A DNA stretch of 64,000 nucleotides, from positions 124,001-188,000 of the forward strand of contig NZ_JASZYE010000007.1 of the NCBI RefSeq assembly GCF_030317145.1, written 5' to 3'. The notes beneath the pieces were generated by a model. That model saw nothing but the letters and a program-made list of their open reading frames with translations, was not told where the DNA came from and did no database searches. A program made the translations under genes and the position numbers. The DNA is from Variovorax flavidus. Lineage in GTDB: Bacteria; Pseudomonadota; Gammaproteobacteria; Burkholderiales; Burkholderiaceae_C. Numbering within the stretch: the stretch's first letter is position 1; each line of letters opens with the position of its first letter. Of this stretch, positions 8,216 to 16,854 are shown one piece after another.

Positions 8216-9169
8216 TCAGGCAGCGAGCAGTTGTCTGGATTCGGCAAGGGTCGCCGGATCGTAGACCGAAGCGGCAGCGAGTTCCGGCGCGATGCGCTTG
8301 GCCATGCCGGCCAGCACCTTGCCCGGACCGCACTCGATGACGGCGTCGATGTTGCGCGCTTTCAGCGCCTGCACGGTTTCAACCCATCGAACCGGACCCG
8401 CAGCCTGGCGCACCAGCGCATCGCGAATCCGATCGGAATCCGTCTCGACATTCACGTCGATGTTGTTGATGACTGGAATCTGGGGTGCAGCCAGGGTGAC
8501 CGACGCCAGGCGCTCCCGCAGCGCCTCGGCCGCCGGCCTCATCAGGCTCGAATGGAAGGGGGCCGAAACCGGCAGGGGAAGCGCGCGCCTGGCTCCGTTG
8601 GCCTTGAGCACTTCACAGGCCTTGTCGACGGCGGCCTTGCTGCCGGCGATCACGGTCTGCATCGGATCGTTGAAATTCACCGCCTCCACGACCTCGGCAC
8701 TGCCGGGGCCGAATCCAGCCGTCACTTCGGCGCAGCCGGCCTTCACCTTGTCCGCATCCATGCCCAGGATGGCGGCCATGGCCCCCACTCCGACCGGCAC
8801 GGCCTGCTGCATCGCCTGGGCGCGGAAACGCACCAGCGGCGCAGCCTGAGCGAGCGTCAGAACCCCGGAAGCCACCAGTGCGGAATACTCGCCGAGCGAA
8901 TGACCTGCCACCACCGATGGCTTCTCGCCGCCTTCGGCCAGCCAGGCGCGCCAGGCGGCGACGCCGGCAACAAGCATCACGGGTTGCGTGTTGGTCGTCA
9001 GCGCCAGGACCTCCTTGGGCCCTTCATGGACAAGGCGGGTGACATCTTCGTCCAGGGCGTCGGATGCCTCGCGCAGTGTTTCAAGCACAGCGGGGTGGTC
9101 GCCCCAGGCGTCGAGCATGCCGACAGCCTGCGAGCCTTGACCCGGAAAGACGAAAGCGAAGGACTTCAT
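8216..9169 (-). CDS. fabD: Malonyl-CoA:ACP transacylase (FabD)
   Basis: Loads malonyl groups from CoA onto ACP for chain elongation. The 317-residue protein shows GQGSQ (10-14), the nucleophile S91 in AGHSLGEYSAL and H206 in APFHSSLM, the catalytic pair of the family. The ATG at 9169 gives the canonical MKSFAFVFPGQGSQ start; an upstream in-frame start would add 13 residues unlike the family. It lies 48 nt after fabH and 23 nt before fabG. Confidence 0.97.
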   Translation of the reverse strand: MKSFAFVFPGQGSQAVGMLDAWGDHPAVLETLREASDALDEDVTRLVHEGPKEVLALTTNTQPVMLVAGVAAWRAWLAEGGEKPSVVAGHSLGEYSALVASGVLTLAQAAPLVRFRAQAMQQAVPVGVGAMAAILGMDADKVKAGCAEVTAGFGPGSAEVVEAVNFNDPMQTVIAGSKAAVDKACEVLKANGARRALPLPVSAPFHSSLMRPAAEALRERLASVTLAAPQIPVINNIDVNVETDSDRIRDALVRQAAGPVRWVETVQALKARNIDAVIECGPGKVLAGMAKRIAPELAAASVYDPATLAESRQLLAA

Positions 9170-9217
9170 TGTTTGTGTCTCCAGTCGCGCCGCTGCCACG
9201 TCGGGCAACGCACTGTA

Positions 9218-10195
9218 TTAGTAGTTGAGCAGCACCGCGCCCCAGGTGAAGCCGCCGCCGACGCCTTCGAGCATCAGCGTATCGCCCTTCTTCACCTTGC
9301 CCGAGCGCACCGCGTTGTCCAGCGCCAGCGGAATCGAGGCGGCCGAGGTGTTGCCGTGCTCGTCGACGGTCACGATCAGCTTCTCGCGAGCCAGCTTCAG
9401 CTTCTTCGCGGTGCCTTCCATGATGCGGATGTTGGCCTGATGGGGGATCAGCCAGTCGATGTCGTCTTCCGTCTTGCCCGCCTTTTGCAGCGTGGCGCGC
9501 GCAGCGTCCTCGAGGACACGCACCGCCAGCTTGAACACGGCTTGTCCATCCATATGGAGCAAGGGCGTTCCAAGCACACCGCCGCCGGACACGTGCCCAG
9601 GCACGCAGAGGATGCCCACGTGCTTGCCATCGGCGTGCAGGTCGCTCGCCAGAATGCCGGGTTCTTCGCTGGCTTCGAGGATGACTGCGCCGGCGCCGTC
9701 GCCGAACAGAACGCAGGTGGTGCGATCGTTGAAATCCAGGATGCGGGAGAACACTTCGGCACCCACGACCAACGCGCACTTGGCGCTGCCCGTGCGGATC
9801 ATCGCGTCCGCCACCGTCAGCGCGTACACGAAGCCGCTGCAGACTGCCTGCACGTCGAACGCAGGGCATCCCGCAATTCCCAGTTTGTTCTGGAGAATGG
9901 CTGCGGACGAAGGAAACACCATGTCCGGTGTCGACGTCGCGACGATGATCAGGTCGATATCGCCGGCGCTGCGGCCCGCGGCTTCCAGCGCATGCCTGGC
10001 GGCTTCCAGCCCCAGATCACTGCTTGCCACCTCGGGCGCCGCGAAATGCCGGGCGCGAATGCCCGTGCGCTCGATGATCCACTGATCCGAGGTTTCAATC
10101 CCCCGCGCGGCCAGGTCCCGGGTGAGGTCGTCATTGGTCACACGGCGCGGAGGCAGAAAGCTGCCGGTGCCTGTGATTCGAGAAAAAGGAGTCAT
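9218..10195 (-). CDS. fabH: 3-oxoacyl-[ACP] synthase III (FabH)
   Basis: Initiates fatty-acid synthesis by condensing acetyl-CoA with malonyl-ACP. Catalytic triad C119 (AVCSGFVYAL), H252 (PHQANIRIM) and N282 (GNTSAASIP) in a 325-residue thiolase-fold protein. The ATG at 10195 overlaps the plsX stop codon by one base (TGATG), pointing to translational coupling; a TTG codon immediately before it is in frame but unnecessary. Confidence 0.97.
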   Translation of the reverse strand: MTPFSRITGTGSFLPPRRVTNDDLTRDLAARGIETSDQWIIERTGIRARHFAAPEVASSDLGLEAARHALEAAGRSAGDIDLIIVATSTPDMVFPSSAAILQNKLGIAGCPAFDVQAVCSGFVYALTVADAMIRTGSAKCALVVGAEVFSRILDFNDRTTCVLFGDGAGAVILEASEEPGILASDLHADGKHVGILCVPGHVSGGGVLGTPLLHMDGQAVFKLAVRVLEDAARATLQKAGKTEDDIDWLIPHQANIRIMEGTAKKLKLAREKLIVTVDEHGNTSAASIPLALDNAVRSGKVKKGDTLMLEGVGGGFTWGAVLLNY

Positions 10196-11283
10196 CAAAC
10201 GTGGAGCGCTGCCGTGTCGGCCGGCGCCGCCGATTCTTGCCGCGCAAGCAGGGGCGCGGCGTGGGCGATGCGGGCCCGCACACGATCGAGCAGGTTGTTG
10301 CGAGCGGCATCATAAGCGCGATCCAGCGCATGGCCGAAAGCCACTTCGTCCGCAGATCCGTGGCTCTTGAACACGAGACCGCGAAGGCCCAGGAGCGCCG
10401 CACCGTTGTATCGACGATGGTCCAGCCGGCGCTTGAGCGCTTTTAGGACCGGATAGGACACGATTGCAGCAAATTTGCTGAAGATGCCGTTGGAATACTC
10501 GATTCGCAGGAAGTCGACGATCATCGAGGCCACGCCTTCGGTCGCCTTCAGCGTGACATTGCCGACAAAACCGTCACACACGACGATGTCGGTGGTTCCC
10601 TTGAAGATGTCGTTGCCTTCCACGTTGCCGTAGAAGTTCAGATCTTGCGAACTGGCCGCTTTTCGCAGCAGTTGGCTAGCTTTCTTGATGGTTTCGCTGC
10701 CTTTGATGGCCTCTTCGCCCACGTTGAGCAGGCCCACCGTCGGAGACTCGTTCCCGGTCAGGGCCGACACCAGGGCCGATCCGAGAACGGCAAACTGCAA
10801 CAGATCCTCGGCATCGCAATCGACGTTGGCGCCCAGATCGAGCACCGTTGTCGCTCCACCCTTGCTGTTGGGCAGTTGCGGAGCGATCGCCGGGCGGTCG
10901 ATTCCCTCGAGCGTCTTCAGCAAGTAGCGCGCGATGGCCATCAGGGCGCCCGTGTTGCCGGCCGAGATGGCGGCTTGGGCGGCACCATCCTTGACCTGCT
11001 GGATGGCGACTCGCATGGACGAGTCCTTCTTCTTGCGCAGCGCCACTTCGATGGGATCGTCCATCCCGACCACTTCACTGGCGGCAATGACCGTGGCACG
11101 AGGATGCGAAAAGCCGGCCAATGCGGCCGGCGCGCCGACGAGAAGCAACGATGCTTCAGCGTGGCGATCAAGAAATGCGCGGCAGGCCGCAAGCGTGACG
11201 CGCGGCCCATGGTCGCCGCCCATGCAATCAACGGCCAGCGTGATCACAGACGGCGCGGAAGCGAATTCAGAGGGCGTGACCAT
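10195..11283 (-). CDS. plsX: Phosphate acyltransferase PlsX
   Basis: Makes acyl-phosphate from acyl-ACP for the PlsY step of phospholipid synthesis; a peripheral membrane enzyme. The 362-residue protein has the family signature VDCMGGDHGP near the N-terminus and SAGNTGALMA in the middle. The ATG at 11283 follows directly on the T-rich tail of a hairpin (11327-11284); no independent Shine-Dalgarno is evident between them. That suggests dependence on rpmF transcription or translation. Its end overlaps fabH by one base. Confidence 0.96.
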   Translation of the reverse strand: MVTPSEFASAPSVITLAVDCMGGDHGPRVTLAACRAFLDRHAEASLLLVGAPAALAGFSHPRATVIAASEVVGMDDPIEVALRKKKDSSMRVAIQQVKDGAAQAAISAGNTGALMAIARYLLKTLEGIDRPAIAPQLPNSKGGATTVLDLGANVDCDAEDLLQFAVLGSALVSALTGNESPTVGLLNVGEEAIKGSETIKKASQLLRKAASSQDLNFYGNVEGNDIFKGTTDIVVCDGFVGNVTLKATEGVASMIVDFLRIEYSNGIFSKFAAIVSYPVLKALKRRLDHRRYNGAALLGLRGLVFKSHGSADEVAFGHALDRAYDAARNNLLDRVRARIAHAAPLLARQESAAPADTAALHV

Positions 11284-11327
11284 CAAAACAAAGGCCCGAC
11301 GCTACAGCAAGAGTAGCTTCGGGCCTT
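11284..11327 (-). promoter_or_regulatory. Terminator-like hairpin at the rpmF-plsX junction
   Basis: Outer stem of 9 bp (AAGGCCCGA, 11291-11299 with 11319-11327), one mismatch, then an inner 5-bp stem (11301-11305 with 11313-11317) and a 7-nt loop. Read on the minus strand it is followed by TGTTTTG and then the plsX ATG. It could be an attenuator or a partial terminator between ribosomal-protein and lipid-synthesis expression. Promoters and terminators in rpmF-plsX regions are known in E. coli; the effect here is inferred. Confidence 0.55.
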
Positions 11328-11343
11328 GGCCTTGAAACGAGGA

Positions 11344-11526
11344 TCAGGCTTCAGACTTGGTCTTGAGCACCTTGCGGCCGCGATAAAAGCCGTTCGGGCT
11401 GATGTGGTGACGCAGGTGCGTTTCGCCGGTGGTGGGCTCGACAGCGATGCCGGGCACGCCCAGGGCGTTGTGCGAACGATGCATGCCGCGCTTCGACGGC
11501 GACTTCTTGTTTTGCTGGACGGCCAT
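11344..11526 (-). CDS. rpmF: Ribosomal protein L32
   Basis: Large-subunit ribosomal protein of 60 residues, basic, beginning MAVQQNKKSPSKRGMHRSHN as bL32 does. It lacks the CxxC zinc ribbon seen in some bL32 forms, which is normal for this group. The standard yceD-rpmF-plsX order is kept. A TATAAT box on the minus strand about 105 nt upstream could serve it. Confidence 0.97.
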   Translation of the reverse strand: MAVQQNKKSPSKRGMHRSHNALGVPGIAVEPTTGETHLRHHISPNGFYRGRKVLKTKSEA

Positions 11527-11631
11527 GCTGGCTCCTGGAAGTATTCGGTTGGGTGGGTGTGCATGCGGGGCGGCGATAACGCTTGCGTAGCTTGAAAAGC
11601 ATTATCGGCGGCGCGGCGCGCGAAGCCCATG

Positions 11632-11661
11632 ATTATAGCCCAGTACGGCATCGAACGCCAG
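11632..11661 (-). promoter_or_regulatory. Possible rpmF promoter
   Basis: On the minus strand a perfect TATAAT (11637-11632) lies in the 151-nt yceD-rpmF gap. The -35 region is poor (CTGGCG at an 18-nt spacing, 3 of 6 matches), so it may need an activator or be fortuitous. Confidence 0.35.
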
Positions 11662-11677
11662 AGGAGGTTCGGGCGAG

Positions 11678-12226
11678 CTATTTGGGCTTGTTCGAACGCA
11701 AGTTGCCCAGCACGGCAAAAGGGTTCGGGCGGGCGGCTTCCGCAGCCTCGAAGTCGGGGTCCACGGCAGACAGCTTCATCGGCTCGGGGCAGACCTCATG
11801 TCGCGGCGTGACGGGAATTTCCATCAGCAGCTCATCCTCGATCAGGCCATGCAGATCGAATTCGCGGCTGGCTACCAGGACATCCTCCTCGGCCTCTTCA
11901 TCTTCGGCTGCGGCGGTGGCCTCGTCGGCGGCGAAGCGGAACCAGCGGTCGACCCCCAGATCCACGTCGACGGGGGTAAGGCAACGCTGGCAGATCAGGG
12001 GAACCTTGGTATCCGCCGTGAGGTGCAACCAGGAAACCGGGGAGCCGTCAGCACCGCCACGGCGCTGGCCAACGGCCGTCCATTCGACGGTCAGGTCCGC
12101 GGCCGGATCGGCCAACTCCGCACTCAGGCGCTCGTAGGTCTGAAGCGGATCGCTTCCGGAAATGGGGGCTGCGGCATCGGCGAAGCCGTTCACATCAAGC
12201 CGCCGGGGGGCAAATTCTCTGGTCAT
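11678..12226 (-). CDS. yceD: YceD family protein (DUF177), 23S rRNA accumulation
   Basis: Member of the DUF177/YceD family, linked in E. coli and plants to 23S rRNA accumulation and always found next to rpmF. The 182-residue acidic protein has a paired cysteine motif CQRC (C79, C82) at the start of the conserved core and a glutamate/aspartate-rich stretch after it. The ATG at 12226 gives the MTREFAPRRLDV start; an upstream in-frame start at 12253 would intrude into the 38-nt divergent gap with maf. Confidence 0.88.
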   Translation of the reverse strand: MTREFAPRRLDVNGFADAAAPISGSDPLQTYERLSAELADPAADLTVEWTAVGQRRGGADGSPVSWLHLTADTKVPLICQRCLTPVDVDLGVDRWFRFAADEATAAAEDEEAEEDVLVASREFDLHGLIEDELLMEIPVTPRHEVCPEPMKLSAVDPDFEAAEAARPNPFAVLGNLRSNKPK

Positions 12227-12264
12227 TCGCGCCAGTCTAAACCGCTCACGCACAATCGTGGCCC

Positions 12265-12846
12265 ATGCAACGCAATGTCATCCTTGCTTCGACCTCGCGC
12301 TACCGCCGCGAGCTTCTTGGGCGCCTGCGCCTGCCCTTCGATGTCCAGCCGCCGGAAGTGGACGAATCGCCGCTTCCAGGCGAAACGCCTCGCGCGCTGG
12401 CGGAACGCCTTGCACTGGAGAAGGCCAATGCGATCGCCCGGCGCTTTCCTGATGCAGTCGTGATCGGCTCCGACCAGGTGGCTGACCTCGCCGGCGAGCC
12501 CCTGGGCAAACCCGGCGACCATGGCCGCGCCACCGCGCAGCTGCGGCGCATGCGCGGACAGACGCTGATCTTCCAGACGGCCGTCGCCGTGGTCTGCCAG
12601 GCCACGGGCTTCGTCCAGCGCGACCTGGCGCCGGTGCGCGTGGTGTTTCGCGACCTGAGCGATGCGGCGATCGAGGCCTATCTGACCGCAGAGCAACCCT
12701 ATGACTGCGCCGGCAGCGCCAAGAGTGAGGGCCTCGGCATCGCCCTGCTCGACGCGATCGACAGCGACGACCCGACCGCCCTGGTCGGTCTGCCGTTGAT
12801 TCGCACGGCGAGGATGCTGCGCGCGGCAGGAGTCGATCTGCTGTGA
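12265..12846 (+). CDS. yceF: Maf-like nucleotide pyrophosphatase (YceF type)
   Basis: House-cleaning pyrophosphatase for modified nucleotides. The 193-residue protein has the N-terminal LASTSRYRRELL signature and the catalytic aspartate D70 in GSDQVADLAGEPLGKPGD. The GSDQ form is typical of the YceF subfamily acting on 7-methyl-GTP, rather than the dTTP/UTP pyrophosphatase YhdE; this distinction is by motif only. It diverges from yceD across 38 nt and overlaps the next gene by 4 nt. Confidence 0.92.
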   Translation: MQRNVILASTSRYRRELLGRLRLPFDVQPPEVDESPLPGETPRALAERLALEKANAIARRFPDAVVIGSDQVADLAGEPLGKPGDHGRATAQLRRMRGQTLIFQTAVAVVCQATGFVQRDLAPVRVVFRDLSDAAIEAYLTAEQPYDCAGSAKSEGLGIALLDAIDSDDPTALVGLPLIRTARMLRAAGVDLL

Positions 12847-13610
12847 ATACACCGATCCGCGGAAAGCTCTACCTCGTTCCCGCGCCGCTCGATTTCGGGT
12901 GCGACGAGCAGGCGCCGCTCCAGGACGCCTTGCCGCTCGGCACGCTGCAGGCAGCGGCGCGAATCACGCACTGGATCTGCGAGAACGCGAAGTCCGCACG
13001 CGCCTATCTCAAGCGCATCGACGCCGTCGTGCCGCTGGCCGCTCCGCTGCAAGCCCAGCAGATCCAGGAACTGCCGCGCGAAGTGCACAAGAAAGGCGAT
13101 CACGCGGGCCAGTTCGACGCGCGCCCTCTCCTCGCCGCCGCGCTGGAAGGTCACGATGTCGGCTTGCTCAGCGAGGCGGGGATGCCGGCTGTCGCGGATC
13201 CAGGCTCGTCAGTCGCGAGGGCCGCGCATGAACTGGGCATCACGGTCATTCCGTTGACGGGCCCGGTGTCGCTCCTGCTGGCACTGGCGGCCAGCGGCCT
13301 CAACGGCCAGAACTTCGCGTTCGTCGGCTATCTGCCGCAGGACGCGGACGCGCGCGCACAGCGCATCCGCGAGCTCGAGGCGCTGGCGCTCAAGACCGGC
13401 CAGACCCAGCTTTTCATCGAAACGCCTTACCGAAATGCAGCCTTGCTGCAGGCGCTCACCCAGACGCTTCAGCACAACACGCGGCTCGCGGTCGCCCGAG
13501 GGCTCACGCTGGCATCTGCCCAGGTACGAAGCGAGACCGTGAAAGCATGGCGGGCCAAGCCGTCGCCGGCCGCCGAACGCGCGCCTGCCGTGTTCGCCAT
13601 CGGTCGCTAG
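12843..13610 (+). CDS. SAM-dependent methyltransferase, RsmI-like
   Basis: Tetrapyrrole-methylase-fold protein of 255 residues related to RsmI (16S rRNA C1402 2'-O-methyltransferase). SAM-site features are LLSEAGMPAVADPGS and PLTGPVSLLLALAASG, followed by the FAFVGYLP motif. The N-terminus (GKLYLVPAPLDFG) departs from canonical RsmI, which has a glycine-rich LYVVATPIGN start, so this is probably the paralogous family found beside maf in Burkholderiales rather than RsmI itself; the substrate is not certain. Translation starts at a GTG that overlaps the maf stop codon by 4 nt. Confidence 0.8.
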   Translation: MNTPIRGKLYLVPAPLDFGCDEQAPLQDALPLGTLQAAARITHWICENAKSARAYLKRIDAVVPLAAPLQAQQIQELPREVHKKGDHAGQFDARPLLAAALEGHDVGLLSEAGMPAVADPGSSVARAAHELGITVIPLTGPVSLLLALAASGLNGQNFAFVGYLPQDADARAQRIRELEALALKTGQTQLFIETPYRNAALLQALTQTLQHNTRLAVARGLTLASAQVRSETVKAWRAKPSPAAERAPAVFAIGR

Positions 13611-13623
13611 CTCGTCCGGCCTG

Positions 13624-14763
13624 ATGATGGATTTCCCCGCACGCATGCGCTGGGCCTCGCGCATGCAGTTCTTCGGCTCCGGCTTCGTTTTCGCGACATG
13701 GGGAGTGCACATCCCGACCGTGAAAGCCCACTACGGCGTCAACGAAGCCCAACTCGGCCTCGCCATGCTCGCGGCAGGCGTCGGCGCCCTGCTGGGCCTG
13801 ACCCAGGCAAGCCGCTGGATCGGCCGTCACGGCGCCCGGTCCACGGCCGGCGTCTGCGGCGCGACCTATGCGCTGTTGCTCGCCGGCCTGCTGATCATGC
13901 CGGCCTACGCCGCGCTGCTCGGCCTGCTCGCGGTGTTCGGCATCGTGACGAGCGTTTTCGACGTGGCGATCAATACGGAAGCGGCGCAACTCGAACTCCG
14001 CGGCGGGAAGCCCTTGATGAGTGGCATGCACGGCATGTTCAGCCTGGGCGGGATGGTCGGCGCCATGACCGGCGGCGCGGCCATCGCGGCAGGAATGGCG
14101 CCGCAACATCACCTGATGCTGGTTGCGACGGTGATGGCGCTTTCGATCGCCGTATCCGCCCGCTGGATGCTGCCCAAGGAGTCGACGGCATTCGCCAGCG
14201 ACGACCATGGCTTCCGCTTGCCGCGAGGCACCCTGGCCGTCCTCGGCCTGCTGGCCGCGCTCGGATTGATTGCCGAAGGCGCAATCTATGACTGGAGCGT
14301 GCTCTATCTCCACCAGGAACTGCGCAGCCCCCAGCAACAGGCGGCCCTGGCCTACGCCAGCTTCTCGGCGGCGATGGCGATGGCGCGCTTCGGAGGCGAT
14401 GCGATGCGGGCCCGCTTCGCTCCAGCGGTGCTGCTTCGCGGAAGTGCGTTGCTGGCCGCGGCATCCATGACGCTGGTGTTGCTCACCGACATGCCGTGGC
14501 TGGCACTGGCCGGTTTTGCAGGCGTAGGGGTCGGATTCGCCAACGTGGTGCCCATCCTCTTCGCGGCGTCTGCGCGCGTGCCCGGTGTCGAACCGGCGCG
14601 CGGCATCGCCGCGGTGTCGGCGGCGGCCTATCTGGGCTTCATGGCAGGACCACCGGTGATCGGCTTCGTGGCGCAGGTCAGCTCACTGACCGTGGCGCTC
14701 TACGTGGTGGTGGCGTTCGCAGCAGCCCTCGCCGCGTCGGCTCGCCACGCCGACGTCGCCTGA
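13624..14763 (+). CDS. MFS transporter (YbjJ-like)
   Basis: Major-facilitator membrane protein of 379 residues with about 12 hydrophobic helices. It opens with FGSGFVFATWGVHIPTVK and has a conserved loop SGMHGMFSLGGMVGA at about 135-150; both resemble the YbjJ/fucose-permease-like branch of MFS. The substrate is not predictable. Two adjacent ATG codons (13624, 13627) are possible starts. It follows the methylase by 13 nt and converges on sppA with a one-base gap and no visible terminator. Confidence 0.85.
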   Translation: MMDFPARMRWASRMQFFGSGFVFATWGVHIPTVKAHYGVNEAQLGLAMLAAGVGALLGLTQASRWIGRHGARSTAGVCGATYALLLAGLLIMPAYAALLGLLAVFGIVTSVFDVAINTEAAQLELRGGKPLMSGMHGMFSLGGMVGAMTGGAAIAAGMAPQHHLMLVATVMALSIAVSARWMLPKESTAFASDDHGFRLPRGTLAVLGLLAALGLIAEGAIYDWSVLYLHQELRSPQQQAALAYASFSAAMAMARFGGDAMRARFAPAVLLRGSALLAAASMTLVLLTDMPWLALAGFAGVGVGFANVVPILFAASARVPGVEPARGIAAVSAAAYLGFMAGPPVIGFVAQVSSLTVALYVVVAFAAALAASARHADVA

Positions 14764-14764
14764 A

Positions 14765-15808
14765 TCAACGCAGCGCGGGCGCGGTGCGGATCGCGCGGAC
14801 GGAGGCGTCGCCCAATGCGGCGCCGAATTTCTTGGCGAGCTTCTCGGCCACGTTGTCGCGGCGCGTGTAGTCGATGACTTCCTCGGCCTTGATCACTTCG
14901 CGCGCGACGAAGTCGACATTGCCGAGTTGGTCGGCCAGGCCCAGTTCGACCGCCTGCTGGCCGCTCCAGAACAGGCCGCTGAAGAGGCCCGGCGTGCTGG
15001 TCTTCAGCCGATCGCCACGGCCGGCCTTGACCACGTCGATGAACTGCGTGTGGATCAGGTCGAGCATCTGCTGCGCATGGGCGCGCTGGGCATCGCTCAT
15101 GGGGCTGAACGGATCCAGGAAACCCTTGTTTTCGCCGGCCGTCAGGAGCCGGCGCTCCACGCCGACCTTGTCCATGAGCCCCGTGAAGCCGAAGCCGTCC
15201 ATCAGGACCCCGATGCTTCCGACGATGCTGGCCTTGTCGACGAAAACCTTGTCGGTGGCCGCGGCGATGTAATACGCGGCGGACGCGCAGGTTTCCTCGA
15301 CCACCGCGTAGACGGGCTTGTTGTACTTGGCCCGCAGGCGCTTGATCTCGTCATTGATGATGCCGGCCTGCACGGGGCTGCCGCCCGGCGAATTGATCAG
15401 CAGCACGACTCCCTTGGCGCCCTCGTCCTCGAACGCGGTCTTCATCGCGGCGACCACGAACTCGGCACTCGCGTCCGCGCCGCTGGCGATTTCGCCCTTG
15501 ATCTCGATCACGGCGGTGTGGGCCGTGGCCTTGGCCGTCGCAGGCGTTCCGCGCGACAAGGCGAACCATGCGAGGAAGATGAAAAAGGCGAGCCAGCTCA
15601 GGCGCACGAAGGTCTTCCAGCGTCGCGTGGCCCTTTGTTCGCGCAGGGAAGCGAAGGCCAGTTTTTCCAGGGTTGCGCGCTCCCAGCCGGACTGCTGCGT
15701 CGGATCGTTCTTGGACATGCTTTGGGGTCCGCCTTGCGCGGAAGAAAGTGGCGCGGCGCGCTCGAAGGGCTCGAAACCCTGGGGCTCCGTGCGGTTGGAA
15801 TCGGTCAT
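14765..15808 (-). CDS. sppA: Signal peptide peptidase A-like S49 protease
   Basis: Membrane-anchored serine protease that degrades signal peptides in the periplasm. From the ATG at 15808 it is 347 residues: a cytoplasmic N-terminus, one membrane anchor (about 66-86), and a single S49 domain. The nucleophile is S176 (EETCASAAYYIA) and the general base probably K228 (AGENKGFLDPF), 52 residues later as in the Bacillus short form. The start sits just past the Rieske stop codon (TGA-G-ATG); the open frame extends 19 codons upstream into that gene. Last gene of rluC-gph-Rieske-sppA. Confidence 0.93.
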   Translation of the reverse strand: MTDSNRTEPQGFEPFERAAPLSSAQGGPQSMSKNDPTQQSGWERATLEKLAFASLREQRATRRWKTFVRLSWLAFFIFLAWFALSRGTPATAKATAHTAVIEIKGEIASGADASAEFVVAAMKTAFEDEGAKGVVLLINSPGGSPVQAGIINDEIKRLRAKYNKPVYAVVEETCASAAYYIAAATDKVFVDKASIVGSIGVLMDGFGFTGLMDKVGVERRLLTAGENKGFLDPFSPMSDAQRAHAQQMLDLIHTQFIDVVKAGRGDRLKTSTPGLFSGLFWSGQQAVELGLADQLGNVDFVAREVIKAEEVIDYTRRDNVAEKLAKKFGAALGDASVRAIRTAPALR

Positions 15809-15809
15809 C

Positions 15810-16175
15810 TCAGAAGGCGAGGGGTTGGAGGTTCCAGGCAGTATGCCAGTGCACCACGCCGTCACGCTCGCTGAGCGCGATCTTCACCAGCCCGCCGCGG
15901 CACGGCCCGCCCGCGCATTCGCCGGTGTCCGGTTTGTAGACCGCGCCATGCGTGGCGCACAGGAGCCATTGGCCACTGTCGTCGAAGAAGCGATCGGGCT
16001 GGAAGTCCAGTTCCATCGCCACGTGGCTGCAACGGTTGAGATAGGCATGCGGCACGCCCTCGAAGCGAACGGCAAACGCCCGGCAAGTCTCGCCGCCGTG
16101 CACGACATCGAATGGCACGGCTTGGCCGCCTTCGACCAGGTCGGAGGCGTTGCAAAGAGGAATGCAGTCGCTCAT
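15810..16175 (-). CDS. Rieske [2Fe-2S] protein
   Basis: Small stand-alone Rieske protein of 121 residues. Cluster ligands are C49-x-H51 (RCSH) and C73-x2-H76 (CATH), followed by the GAVYKPDTGECAGGPC block typical of ferredoxin-type Rieske domains. No membrane helix or oxygenase domain is attached, so it would transfer electrons to an unidentified partner. It sits between gph and sppA, a common arrangement in Burkholderiales, 10 nt after gph. Confidence 0.9.
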   Translation of the reverse strand: MSDCIPLCNASDLVEGGQAVPFDVVHGGETCRAFAVRFEGVPHAYLNRCSHVAMELDFQPDRFFDDSGQWLLCATHGAVYKPDTGECAGGPCRGGLVKIALSERDGVVHWHTAWNLQPLAF

Positions 16176-16185
16176 GGGCAGATTT

Positions 16186-16854
16186 TCATGCGTTCGCCAG
16201 AAGCCACTCCGTCAGTCCGGAAACCGAATGCGCCACATGCAGCGGCGCCAGCGCATCGAAGCTGTCGGGTTCATGGGCGCCGTAGGACACGCCCACGCTC
16301 GCGCAGCCGGCGTTGATGGCAAGCTGAAGATCGTGCGTGGTGTCGCCGATCATCAGCGTCCGATCCGCCGGCACGTCGAGTTCGTCCATCAGTTCCAGCA
16401 GCATGCGCGGGTGCGGCTTGCCGAAGGTTTCATCCGCCGTGCGGGAAGCGTCGAAACGGTCGCGCAGGGCGACGGTGGCCAGCGCTTCGTTCAGGCCGCG
16501 GCGTGATTTGCCGGTGGCGACCGCGAGCTTGTGGCCCCGCTCCCGAAGCGCATCGAGCATCGGGAGGACGCCGTCGAACAGCACGAGGTCATCCTGGTGC
16601 TGGAGATAGTGATAGCGGTAGCGCGCACCGAGTTCGGCGTACTTTTCCCTGGGCACGTCGGGCGCGGCGCGGGCGAGCGCCTCGGCCAGGCCAAGGCCGA
16701 TGACCCATGCGGCGTCGTTCTCGCTGGGTTTCGCGCCGCCGACGTCGACCACGGCGGCCTGGATGCAGCGCACGATGAGGCGCGTGGAGTCATAGAGGGT
16801 CCCGTCCCAATCGAAGGCGATCAGGTCGAAACGGCGGGCAGGCATATCAGTCAT
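16186..16854 (-). CDS. gph: HAD hydrolase, phosphoglycolate phosphatase-like
   Basis: Haloacid-dehalogenase phosphatase of 222 residues. Motif I is FDWDGTLYDST (nucleophile D15, acid D17); motif II threonine is in VATGKSRRGL; motif III lysine in GKPHPRMLL; motif IV is MIGDTTHDL. A helical cap (about 25-85) matches the C1 type of phosphoglycolate phosphatases, but the substrate could differ. Its ATG (16854) overlaps the rluC stop codon by 4 nt. Confidence 0.88.
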   Translation of the reverse strand: MTDMPARRFDLIAFDWDGTLYDSTRLIVRCIQAAVVDVGGAKPSENDAAWVIGLGLAEALARAAPDVPREKYAELGARYRYHYLQHQDDLVLFDGVLPMLDALRERGHKLAVATGKSRRGLNEALATVALRDRFDASRTADETFGKPHPRMLLELMDELDVPADRTLMIGDTTHDLQLAINAGCASVGVSYGAHEPDSFDALAPLHVAHSVSGLTEWLLANA

